Source of the DNA: Platynereis dumerilii
Taxonomy: Eukaryota; Annelida; Polychaeta; Phyllodocida; Nereididae
Assembly: GCA_026936325.1 (NCBI GenBank)
Contig: JAPTHN010000005.1
Location: 58,891,514-58,955,513 of the forward strand
Length of the DNA stretch: 64,000 nt
Reading direction: 5' to 3'
The notes under the pieces were generated by a model. It ran no database searches, had not been told where the DNA came from, and worked only from the letters and a program-made list of their open reading frames with translations. A program made the position numbers and the translations under genes. This document shows, in pieces, positions 55,049-64,000 of the stretch (position 1 is the stretch's first letter; each line of letters opens with the position of its first letter).

Positions 55049-56690
55049 CAGGGTAATGATTATAGCGCCAAATCCAGTAAACTGCTACTCGATGCTCATT
55101 GGTGCTTGGTTAGACTAGCCAATATCTCCATAGAATTTGCAAAAAGATATGTTCTCAATATTTATCCAGTGTTTTTGATTTTCGCACATTTTTAGGTAAG
55201 CCATTCCACAGTATTGGTGCTGAATAGGAAAAGGCTCCATCTTCAAACTTGTTTTGATTGTGCGTGGCAGGTACCTCTCATTGCATTTTGCCATTGCAGG
55301 GGTGGTTCAGGTCATTTTCTGGTTTATGTTGAATTAGACTTTTAAGGTACTGAGGTGCTTGAATATTCACAGCTTTGCACATGGTTGTCATCAGTTTGAA
55401 TTGGATCCGTGTAGGGGTTAGAAGCCAGTGTAACTCTTTCCTGTAATGACTAACTTTATCTTGTCTTTTTAGCCCTTCAATCAGTCGTACAGTTTAGTTT
55501 TGAGCCACCTGGAGTTCATTTGTCACTTGTTTTGATGAACAATGCCATAGTCTAAATTAGGTGTGACTAATGCATAGACAGCTGTTTTGATTGATTCTTT
55601 GTTCAGTGACTTAACACAGTTTTGAGATGTTCTGAAGGTTAAAATAAGCATTTTGACACTTTTTGTTCACTTGCTTATGCAAAAACATGTGTTTATCAAA
55701 GAATACACCTAAATTGCTGGCATAATCTGTCGCCTTGATTTTGACATTGTCTGCTCTGATTGACGACATGTGAAGTTTCTTTAGTTTAGTTGAAATGGCG
55801 AGCCAATTAAAAGTACCTCTGTATTTAAACCATTGTTACAGAGTTTGTTTTTGTGAAAAAATTGAATATTTCTGTGATGCATTTTCCCTTTTTTTGCATT
55901 TTCTTCTTCAAGAGAAGTTGGCTTGAAGGAAAGGATTAGTTGTTCATCGTCAGTATACTTTTGATCATCAACCTCATTTTCTTCAGCCACCTTACTTATT
56001 GGAGCAATTAAAGAATTGCATAAAATTGAACCAAGTTTGGATCCTTGAGGAACACCATATTTTAATGGCAGTTTGTTTGATTCTGTGTCATTTATGAGCA
56101 CAGACTGAGATCTATTGGTGATGTATGATTTGAACCAATTTAAAGCAGAGCCATCAATACCATACTTGACTCTCAACCTTTTCAAAAGGATGTCATGATC
56201 AATTGTGTCAAATGCTGCCGATAAGCCTAATACTACCAGCATCTTGACTTCAACGCGGCTCATGATCATCATGACATCATTGTGAATTTTAGTCATTAGA
56301 GTTTCTGCACTGAATTGCTGCTTGTATGCCGACTGTTTTTCATCTGCCAGGCTTCTAAGTGCAAGGTGATCAGTGTATTGTTTGATGACAGCAGCTTCTA
56401 TGACTTTACTCAGGAACGACAGATTTGATACTGGTCTGTAATTCTTATTAATGAGATCTTGAAAGGAAATTTTTCTTAAGGAGCTGTTTTTGTTTTACTA
56501 GAGCATGTTTCAGTTCACTTGGTATTTTCCCTTCTCTGAGTGATGTATTGACTATTTTAGTGATGATCAGGAGAAATTCATCCACGCAGTCATTTGCCAA
56601 AATAAATATGGTTGCCTGCGTTGGTTCACGTTCACTAATTCCTGAATCCTGGACCCAATGAATGACAATGATACTGAGCTACTGAGTAGG
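55046..56690 (-). pseudogene. CR1/L2-like LINE, RT domain to 3' end
   Basis: From 56690 downwards: pieces around RPVSNLSFLSKVIEA, AYKQQFSAETLMTKIHND, the catalytic LVVLGLSAAFDTIDHDILL, KYGVPQGSKLGSILCNS and KYTDDEQLILSF (where the family has Y/FADD), then the thumb and the C-terminus FEDGAFSYSAPILWNGLPKN. The longest clean frame is 56296-55781; stops and shifts separate the rest. The 3' UTR holds a GGCGCTATAATC box. The first catalytic Asp of the usual LDLSAAFD is Gly here. Confidence 0.85.
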
Positions 56691-57009
56691 TATACTTAAA
56701 GTATTTTTGTCTGTTGGACAGCTGATATTTTTGTTTGAACATTGAACAATTTCGTGCCACTGAGACCATTCAAAATTATTTTCTGGTGTTTTGCCGATGA
56801 AGATATGACACATAGAGACCTCGTATTCGTTTGAAAGATGTTTATTTTGAAAGATACAATAATACATGGCTTTGGTACATGACTTCGGAAGAAGAAAAAC
56901 TAATCTACAACTGCTTTGAGCAGGAAGGTTTTTGGTAGCTTCAACCGCATATTTAACATTAGTTAAAGTTAATGTGATGAGAAACCCATCCTTTTATTGC
57001 GTTGCCTGC

Positions 57010-57023
57010 CCACTAGGTGGCAG
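57010..57023 (+). promoter_or_regulatory. CTCF-like motif
   Basis: CCACTAGGTGGCAG, an exact fit to the core CTCF consensus. A second match is on the minus strand at 59512-59499 (CCACCTGGTGGCAG). No flanking evidence. Confidence 0.35.
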
Positions 57024-57569
57024 GGCAGTGCCTTGGTTTCGTAAGGAAGATTTTTTGCGCACACTGAAATGTTCACATCTTTGCCTTATTTTCTGTAAAA
57101 GCTACTGGGCACCTGCCACTACTTTCACAGCCTTTCTTCACTGTATGTTGTCTTACTGTCATAAAGTTTGTCCCCGAATCTTTAAACTTACATTTAGTGG
57201 CTTTATTGTGACATTTTAAAACTATTTCTTGACCAGTCTTTTAACCACTTCTATACACATGCTCTCCCAGCGTGGATACGGCTGCATCACTGTCAACATT
57301 GAGGGGGGCACTCGCTTTCAATTCAGTGAGATATATGTTTTCTAGCTTTTTGGGTTCCTCTCTCATGGAAATTTTCCTCTATTCAGCAGTTCCAAACTAT
57401 CAATTTGTCTCCATTTTAATTCAGTGTATTAGATGTTTATTTACTTTGCAAAATAAACATAATAGTAAGATAGATAGATAGTTAGGAATAAACAAAGGAA
57501 TGAACAAATGCGCAAAGGGGAGGAATGCAGTGGGGGAAGCAATTGAAGGCCTCGAGATACATAGACAAC

Positions 57570-57578
57570 TAGACAGAC

Positions 57579-57634
<56 letters not shown>

Positions 57635-57636
57635 GC
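57570..57636 (+). repeat. (TAGA)n microsatellite
   Basis: About 14 perfect TAGA units, with isolated units from 57468. It gives rise to two spurious SIYL-repeat frames. Confidence 0.95.
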
Positions 57637-57888
57637 AAACAACTCTTAAAAGTGCTTGCATGTTTTTTTTTTCTTTGAGTAAGGAGCTCAAAGGAATAGC
57701 AGTGTTGCCAATCGTAAATAAGAGAGCAGTAAGAAGCTAGGTAAACTACTCCTGCCACAAACACAGGAGGGTAAAATCAGGACAGGTGGCTAGTTTGGGT
57801 GAGTGGGATGGACAGGAAATGTGTATTTAGCCAAGACAGCAGTGATCCTGTGAGCCAAGATTTTACTGAAATATTACCCGGGGGTATA

Positions 57889-58620
57889 TACAGTTCTGCC
57901 CAAAAGTTGACATACCACTCTGTAAAACGACCAATCTCTTTTTTTCCGGGGCAATTTTAACAACAATAGGCAAATCATACATGAAAAACAGAGCACTGCA
58001 TGTGGCTAAACACTTCTGAATCATTAAAAATCCAATAGCAATGAGATTCAATGACATACTACACTTAATTGCATTTTATATCAGTTTCAAAACTCTGCAT
58101 ACCCTCCTGTACTATCACATATTTTCCACATATTTTCCCGTTTAGGATCAAGGAAAGCTCACAGGATTTTACCACAACATGTCATAAATACTCAGACTAC
58201 ATCAGCATTGATTTTAATCCATTCTGCATCACAGAGTTTCTGTAACTCCACCTTCAATGTTGGTCTCGGCTGGGGCACAGAAATTCTGTGATGCAGAATG
58301 GATAAAAAATCACTGCTGATGTAGTCTGAGTACTTTTGACATATTGTGGCAAAATCCTGTAAGCTGTTCTTGATCCCAAGCGGGGAAATATGTGATAGTA
58401 CAGGAGGGTATGTAAACTTTTGAAACTGTCATAAAATTCAATTAATTGATAATATCATTGAATCTCATTGCTATTGGATTTTTAATGGTTCAGAAGTGTT
58501 TAGCCACATGCAGTGCACTGTATTTCATGCATGATTTGCCTATTGTTGTTAAAATTGCCCTGGAAATAGAGAAATTGGTCATTTTGCAGAGGGGTATGTA
58601 AACTTTTGGGCAGAACTGTA
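57889..58620. mobile_element. Foldback Tc1-type MITE with about 345-bp arms
   Basis: TACAGTTCTGCCCAAAAGTT at the left and AACTTTTGGGCAGAACTGTA at the right, TA at both ends. The complementarity continues the whole way to the centre (CTGCATCACAGAGTTTCTG near 58240, CAGAAATTCTGTGATGCAG near 58278), leaving a loop of about 36 nt. About 730 bp in total. The arms differ at scattered bases, so they are not an assembly artefact. CAGT-type ends with TA suggest Tc1/mariner. Confidence 0.88.
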
Positions 58621-58849
58621 CACTAACTACGGATACATATATGTGATTCACCCTAAGGACTCTGTCCGGGCAGCGCATCACTCACCGGTTTCCGGTAAGA
58701 ACATGTCTAGTTTTTAAAGTTCTTCCTCCCTCTGACTGACTCACTCCATTTTACCACCTTACATTTCAAGCTGACATAGTGGCACACTGATTAACTTTGT
58801 GCCAGTGATCCTCTCAATTACAAGGATTTAATCACAGATACAGATAGGC

Positions 58850-59110
58850 CTACATATATACAGATACAGATATACTTTATTAATCGCATGGCGAAACTTG
58901 TCTCGATACAACTCATACAGTGAATATACTGTTAAAAGACGGAATAACACTGGGCATAAATGATTTTAAATAATGATTGGTGTTACACCTCAGAGAGCGT
59001 AGTCTGCTTCGTGATGGTTAATATTCTAAGTATTTATGCAACTTTAGTATGACTGGGATCTTATAGTATATTCTTAGCCTTTTTTATAGCAGTGTCTATG
59101 TATAGTTCTT
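58850..59110 (-). mobile_element. LINE 3' end with (TATCTG)n tail
   Basis: Minus strand SRSRLRSLRCNTNHYLKSFM and PSVIPSFNSIF resemble the end of RT in the same group as 51020. The 3' UTR ends AATAAAGTATATCTGTATCTG, with further TATCTG units to 58835. Confidence 0.6.
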
Positions 59111-59230
59111 CAGCTTTTTGCAGCTCATATCTCTATAGATTTTGCATCTTTCAATGTAGTTTGGGATTTTGATAACTACATAACTACTTAAATTTACAAA
59201 TCACATAATTATAAAAGATAAAAAGCAGAT

Positions 59231-59442
59231 TTTATTATACAAGGTGTACATTAGACAGGGAACCAGACATTGGAGAAAATATTATTTCTTCTTCATAATT
59301 ATAACATTGAAACGGTCACCTGAATTTATGTCAGACAGCAGTTTCAACCAGAGCCTCTTTGCTGTGTCCTGAAAGATTTCCTTATTTATCTTACCAACCA
59401 CATAAATACGGGATGTGAAGCCCCGAGTATCCATCAGTCATC
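59231..59442 (-). CDS. Short terminal exon or small ORF, unidentified
   Basis: On the minus strand an acceptor-like CTTTACCTGACAG precedes an exon with ATG at 59434. The frame encodes 50 residues, MDTRGFTSRIYVVGKINKEI.. to ..DRFNVIIMKKK, and stops at 59284-59282. An AATAAA signal lies 46 nt later (59236-59231), so this looks like a true 3' terminal exon. The in-frame TGA just before the ATG means translation would start here, unless the segment is a decayed exon. Family not recognised. Confidence 0.4.
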
Positions 59443-59599
59443 CTGTCAGGTAAAGGATGTCTACAACACCATAGCAACAATGAACAATGAAATAACAGCT
59501 GCCACCAGGTGGATGGAGTATCATACATAATTCCACCTGGTGTGAGGGCTCATGCCAACCTCTTGGTGTGAGATAGATTACTCTCATTATCTGAAAAAT

Positions 59600-60510
59600 C
59601 AAAATAATCGTTACTATGCTACCATTTTAAACAACCTATTTTTTTAAATCTCAAGGTTAATTTTATTGATTGTTTTTAAAAAATTGCATTGCATCAATTT
59701 GCATGTAAGTCAGTGTATTATTTCCATTTACACCCTGGTGGTACTCTTTTCAATCATGGGTGATATTCTCTAACATTTCAGTCCTTGTATTGTTTCAAAG
59801 ATCGAAAGAATTGTGTTGATATATTTTGACTTGTCATGACCCAAGGGGAGGAATTTCACATACATGTTGATTATAGCTTGCAAAAACGCCATCATGCCAG
59901 GACGAGTATCTGAAAGGCTTTCATTTTGTAATTTGATGCTAAAGTTATAATGAAAAAAGTCCCAACATCTGAAGTGATGCTAAGAAAGCTATGTGATGGT
60001 ATGATATGAAACTCCAAAAGACTGTCCAATCTACTTAAAAGTCACTTTTTTTCATGTCATTTATTGTTAGTAGTATGCATACAATGTGCATGTTATATAG
60101 GCCTACAGTGCTGTTTGTACAATGGAATTGTCTCATAACAACTTGGCCCTTGCTATGCAAAACAAAATGTATGCCAGGCTTTAAGAGAATTGATTTATTT
60201 TTCCTGCCAGAAAAACAGTTTCTGTTTTATTAAGTTTTAGCAACATCTTAAAAGTGTTGTTATGATAAGACATAAAAAAATATATCAACTTTTTTTAGCT
60301 TTAGCCAATCCCCTTAAAATGAAATTGGACAAATCTATTATTCGCGAGATGATTACATCCCTCCCATAAATACTTGTACAAAAATAATTGAGAACAAGAA
60401 TTATTCTCAATAACATGATGCAATGAGCTCATGTGGTTTTTAATCACCGTCTGGGTCATTATTGGTTGAACAGTCTTGAGTATTACAGCCTATCCATAAG
60501 TTATGCAAAA
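59600..60510. other. No gene seen
   Basis: AT-rich sequence without exon-like signals or inverted ends. Confidence 0.4.
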
Positions 60511-60515
60511 AGAGA

Positions 60516-61438
60516 GGACCAGTTCACTGCAAAAAGTGCACTTTCTGACTTGTGCTAGCTAATGAAGTGGCATCATCATACATTTAACACAGGAAACAAG
60601 TTGTTTGATAAGTCTTAATCAAGAGAACGGTCGCTCGGCGCAAAAAGGAGCTTAGTGGAAAAATGTGATTTTGAGAAAAAGGCCTTTTTCTTTTGAACAC
60701 TTGTTCTGGCTCGATTAATACAGGTACGACTTGAATGATTTTTGGTACGCATATTCATATGGATATTTTCTGCAAATATATGTAAAAATAATGATACTAA
60801 TTTAATTATCTTCCATGAAATAAGACCATTGCTCCTTCTAGGACCAAACAAAGCATTAACAGTTACACAAAACTAAGCTCCCTTTTGCGCCGACTGGTTT
60901 CTGAAGTAATGTCATTTGGCGCAAAAACGAGCTTAGAGCTAATATTTTTACTATCATTGTTAAGTAAATTTCAGTGCCAAAAGGAGCATAGTGCACTATA
61001 CATCTTCTTGCTTTGCGTAAAAATGTGCTTTGTCAAACTAAGTCCCTTATTGCATTGAGACAAAGAGGTACTATAATAACTTGAAAAATTCACATTATTC
61101 CCCAAATAGTGTTATCCTGAACTTTGACCTGCAATATCTCCTCTAGTTGATGCCACTTTATTCTGATATTCACAGATACTAATCCTGAGGGCTTGAACTT
61201 TCAAAAAATGCCATGATTCAAAAAGGGACTTGGTGGCACCGTCAGCGGTCGAGAAGGCCATTTAATTTGTCATAACTGATTTTAAAGTAAAAATCAGATA
61301 AATAATCCTTTTGTTTACCTGTCACCAACAAGCGGGATTAGTCCCCTTAAATGAAATTAACATTGAAAGTATTGGTAGATCCTGACAAATCGTCAGTATG
61401 ATTACTTACGAAGTGCCATTTTCACAGCGCAACAGTCC
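60516..61438. mobile_element. TIR MITE, second copy, interrupted
   Basis: GGACCAGTTCACTGCAAAAA at the left and ..TTTTCACAGCGCAACAGTCC at the right, as in 44212-44516. Interrupted at 60628-61250. Confidence 0.7.
60628..61250. mobile_element. Nested element with GAGAA target duplication
   Basis: Starts CGGTCGCTCGGCGCAAAAAG, ends CACCGTCAGCGGTC, flanked by GAGAA (60623-60627 and 61251-61255). The uninterrupted copy at 44332-44342 has a single GAGAA, which proves insertion. The word GGCGCAAAAAGGAGCTTAG recurs inverted at 60876 and direct at 60919 and 60975. 623 bp, non-coding, family unknown. Confidence 0.75.
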
Positions 61439-61494
61439 ATTTTTGCAAATAAACTTTTTCTGTGAACAAGAAACAATGAATATTGTGGTTATGA

Positions 61495-61525
61495 CTAGGA
61501 CAGACAGCTAGACAGACAGACAGAG
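61495..61525 (+). repeat. (GACA)n microsatellite
   Basis: Six or so imperfect GACA units. Confidence 0.85.
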
Positions 61526-61751
61526 AAATTCTTTTATTTCATCATCATCATTTGAAAAACATTGTATTATTATTAAAAGGCATAAAGTATGATAATGACA
61601 TGAGATGAGTTATAATACGTATGACGAGGAGACCCACCAAAGACAAAAGTATTGTTGGTGCTGATGAACCACCTGATGATTGTAATGTATGAGGTACGAG
61701 GTGAAGATGAAGTGAAGTAGAAATGAGCTAGGAGATGGGGTGGAAACCCCG

Positions 61752-62104
61752 TAGTGATGCAGACCGGACCGCCTTGGACCGGTCCGATCCGCGGTCCAGC
61801 CCTGGACCACCAAAAAACCGGTCCAGTGCCAGACCGGACCGGTCCAGTGCCGGTCCGGACCGGTCCAGTGATTTTTGGTAGTCATGAAGGGTGCTGCATG
61901 AATTTTGTTATATATCTAAAATGATATTCATATCATATAGCTTGTTTAAACCCTCATTTTTATCAGTTTCAAAATGCCGATGGACCGCTTCTGGACCGGT
62001 CCAGTAGCAAAATCAGACCACCTCATCCTGGACCACACCAGGACCGGACCACTTTTGTAAATATCGGACCACCCTCTTAAAGGCGGACCGGTCTGCATCA
62101 CTAA
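61752..62104. mobile_element. hAT MITE with GGACCGGTCC repeats
   Basis: Ends TAGTGATGCAGACCGG and CCGGTCTGCATCACTA, flanked by the 8-bp duplication AAACCCCG (61744-61751 and 62105-62112). TAGTGATGCA ends with 8-bp duplications are typical of hAT. About ten palindromic GGACCGGTCC-like words lie inside. 353 bp, non-coding. Confidence 0.85.
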
Positions 62105-62159
62105 AACCCCGGCAAGTATTTAACCATATGAAATGTATGAAAGAACAACAAGGAAAAAT

Positions 62160-63112
62160 AAACTAAAACAAAATGAAAATAATAACATTATATTAAACAA
62201 AAAATTTGCAAGTTCTTAAAACCAGTTATCTATTCAAGCATACATAGCAATTGTTACTTTGACAATCTGTAGAATAATTGTCTATGAAATTGTTTTTACA
62301 TACCTGACAAAACCGCTAATGTTGTGTGTCAGGATTTTGCTGGACAATTATTGAAAACAAGAGGAATCCTGTGTCTCAAACTATTTTTTGAAAAATTGTG
62401 TCTTAATTTAGGATTTGGAAATCATCATCACGTCTAGTAGAAAAGTTATGGTTTTCTGAGAATATTCTAAATACAGAATAGAAAAATTCAGGCAGACATA
62501 TTGTTTTCAAGTTTGTAGCAGCATTTTAGATCTAATCATGAAATTCACACATGCCACTTGTTTTAATTAATCTTAAATTCTTAAAAATAGTACTAGTATG
62601 AGCATTATACTTTGCATTAGAAATGATACGAACAGCCCTTTTTCGCAACCAAAAAAGTCTTATGAACCTGTGAACCCCAGAGTAAAAGCCCAATAATTGA
62701 AGTGTGAAATTATGATTGATTTTTATAATGTTTCTTAGATTGTTTGCGGAAGAATGTAGTATTTTAGTTTATTCATGATTGCAGTAATTCTTTATATTTT
62801 AAGAAAAATATGAGAGATATGTTCTTTCCGGTTTAGGTTACTATCTAAAACTATTCCCAGAAAATATATTTAGTTCTTTTGTTGTTTATTGTTAGATTAG
62901 GAAGGACAATTTTTGTTGGTTTTGTTGGGGTACCGAAAATCATAGCTCTAGTTTTATCGATATTAAGGGATTGCTTGTTAAGTTGCAGCCAATGAAGAAT
63001 TGTATTAATTCCTAAGTTAATTTCATTAGTACTGTTATTTATGTAAAACTTCCTGTTGTACCCGCAAATATGAGGTTTTAAAAAATTGTTATGGAGATTT
63101 TTTCGTAACGGC
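62160..63112 (-). pseudogene. Decayed LINE, RT C-terminal half
   Basis: The minus frame 63114-62851 reads INLGINTILHWLQLNKQSLN then IDKTRAMIFGTPTKPTK, the region after the RT catalytic core. Broken pieces follow: LKYYILPQTI, KSIIISHFNYW, WGFTGS-like. It starts only 84 bp from LINE-B, in the opposite orientation. The 3' end is not defined. Confidence 0.65.
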
Positions 63113-63196
63113 AAGGTATTGAGAATGATTAAATATATAACCTCAGATGTTGTCCATATATTTTAAGAATTAAAAAAGGAAAAAAAAAACCGCAAG

Positions 63197-64000
63197 ATGG
63201 CGTCGTTGATGAATGTATCAGTAATTTCTCTCGCAATTTTCATCTGTTTTGCGAAAATCAACTACCTCTGTGACGGTGAAGTGGCCGAATTTTTGCAGTT
63301 AAGACATCAACCAGCCTTCAAAGGTGTGTGTAACTGGAAGATCGTTCGTTTTTCATCCGATCTTGACAAGAAAAGACTGCATAGCAACCAACTTCTGCTA
63401 TTATCGCCCAGACGTTCCCGGTTGTCAACAAACATCAACAAAACAGTTTTGACGTTACTGTTGTGCTGTGGTGATATTGAAAGCGATCCAGGCCCAGGAA
63501 GAACCAGGAATGTAAGATTTCCATGTACAATATGCAGAAAAGCAGTAACTGCACGCAGTAAAGCAGTTAGCTGTGATGTTTGCCAAGAATGGACTCACAT
63601 CAAATGTAGTGGTTGCATCACTACAGTTATGTACGATCATGCTGTATCTAACGTTTCTGAGCTGATGTTCACCTGTAACACCTGCCACCTGACAGAACTG
63701 CCTAATGACCCCAGTATCTTCGAAGATTTAGCTGTTGATATGGCTGTTGCAGCAGACTCAGAGGACCATACAACAACGTCCCAACCGGCTGAAGATATGT
63801 TCAGTTTGTTCAGGAAGAAGGGCCTACATATCATCCACATCAATGCCAGATCACTACGTAACAAAGTATCCGAGTTGAGTTACCTTGTGGAGAAGACGAA
63901 TGCCAGTATCCTAGCCGTGACCGAAACATGGTTGGACGAGACCATCACTGACAGCGAGATAATGATCCCCGGTTTCAACATCCAACGACATGACCGCAAC
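63197..64000 (+). CDS. LINE-B ORF2, intact N-terminus: 2A-like motif, PHD finger, endonuclease start (partial)
   Basis: ATG 63197 opens 268 codons without a stop to the window edge. Residues 2-22 are hydrophobic (LMNVSVISLAIFICFAKI), signal-like. Residues 93-100 are DIESDPGP after a hydrophobic TVLTLLLCCG, a 2A-like motif with Asp where the consensus has Asn. The PHD-type finger follows (FPCTIC, CDVC, HIKC, CNTC pairs). From about residue 210 an AP-type endonuclease begins (LHIIHINARSLRNKVSEL, ILAVTETWLDETITDSEI). Same domain order as LINE-A ORF2. An A-rich run directly precedes the ATG. The intact frame suggests a young copy. Whether the DPGP variant still causes skipping is unknown; Asn is nearly invariant in active 2A peptides. 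Confidence 0.88.
   Translation, partial: MASLMNVSVISLAIFICFAKINYLCDGEVAEFLQLRHQPAFKGVCNWKIVRFSSDLDKKRLHSNQLLLLSPRRSRLSTNINKTVLTLLLCCGDIESDPGPGRTRNVRFPCTICRKAVTARSKAVSCDVCQEWTHIKCSGCITTVMYDHAVSNVSELMFTCNTCHLTELPNDPSIFEDLAVDMAVAADSEDHTTTSQPAEDMFSLFRKKGLHIIHINARSLRNKVSELSYLVEKTNASILAVTETWLDETITDSEIMIPGFNIQRHDRN

Noticed and set aside
1-64000. Retrovirus, LTR element or Polinton
   Set aside because: No paired long direct repeats, protease/integrase or capsid motifs, or Polinton-type proteins were seen; all RTs here are of LINE or Penelope-like type.

Overview
The window is animal nuclear DNA. It is AT-rich, its genes are intron-split with ordinary GT/AG junctions, and mobile elements dominate it. 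A marine invertebrate deuterostome fits best, perhaps a hemichordate or another ambulacrarian. The basis is CR1-like LINEs carrying 2A-like and PHD-finger segments, pearl-like tandem-repeat elements, and a predicted pGlu/amide peptide resembling the AKH/GnRH superfamily. The species assignment is inference. Exon coordinates below were built by reading splice sites and phases by eye. No search was run.

Host genes. Two complete tandem seven-exon short-chain dehydrogenase genes (retinol dehydrogenase RDH11-14 type) lie on the minus strand: RDH-A at 6767-15484 (301 aa) and RDH-B at 20443-28374 (299 aa). They sit in a segmental duplication (about 6.74-17.86 kb and 20.42-30.52 kb), and each copy shows empty sites for elements that entered the other. 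Between them, on the plus strand, is the terminal exon of an acidic protein (18994-19243), preceded by six X-box-like motifs. A four-exon minus-strand gene at 30759-38329 encodes a 105-aa neuropeptide-like precursor: signal peptide, then QLTQSLGWGSAGSS-G-KR, then a spacer with two cysteines. It was found only by assembling small exons. A promoter with a first coding exon (plus strand, 48.70-48.88 kb) and a short terminal exon (minus strand, 59.28-59.44 kb) mark two more genes whose other exons I could not find.

Mobile elements, left to right. A CR1-like LINE (LINE-A, minus strand, 1-4.64 kb, running off the left edge) has an SGNH-like ORF1 and a 2A/PHD/endonuclease/RT ORF2, with another LINE tail inserted in its endonuclease. 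Pearl/Helentron-like elements lie at 4.83 and 25.26 kb. The RDH block holds hAT-like elements (7.23 and 11.74 kb), a TA-flanked element (15.90 kb), a TIR element (23.67 kb) and a pogo-like MITE (28.11 kb). Inside and upstream of the peptide gene are a TTA-flanked MITE, a LINE ORF1 relic, palindromic MITEs and hairpin elements. From 39 to 62 kb there is a mosaic of TIR elements, mariner and Tc1 relics, several 5'-truncated LINEs, a Penelope-like RT relic, a long foldback MITE and nested MITEs. The right edge holds an intact open LINE ORF (LINE-B, 63197 onward) with a 2A-like motif and PHD finger.

Most notable: the peptide precursor gene; the paired RDH copies, which date and delimit several transposon insertions without any database; and a group of hairpin-ended elements whose start and end repeats appear to vary together (TTGCAC in one copy, TTGGAC in another). 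I saw no CRISPR array, rRNA gene, recognisable tRNA, or retrovirus/LTR element.
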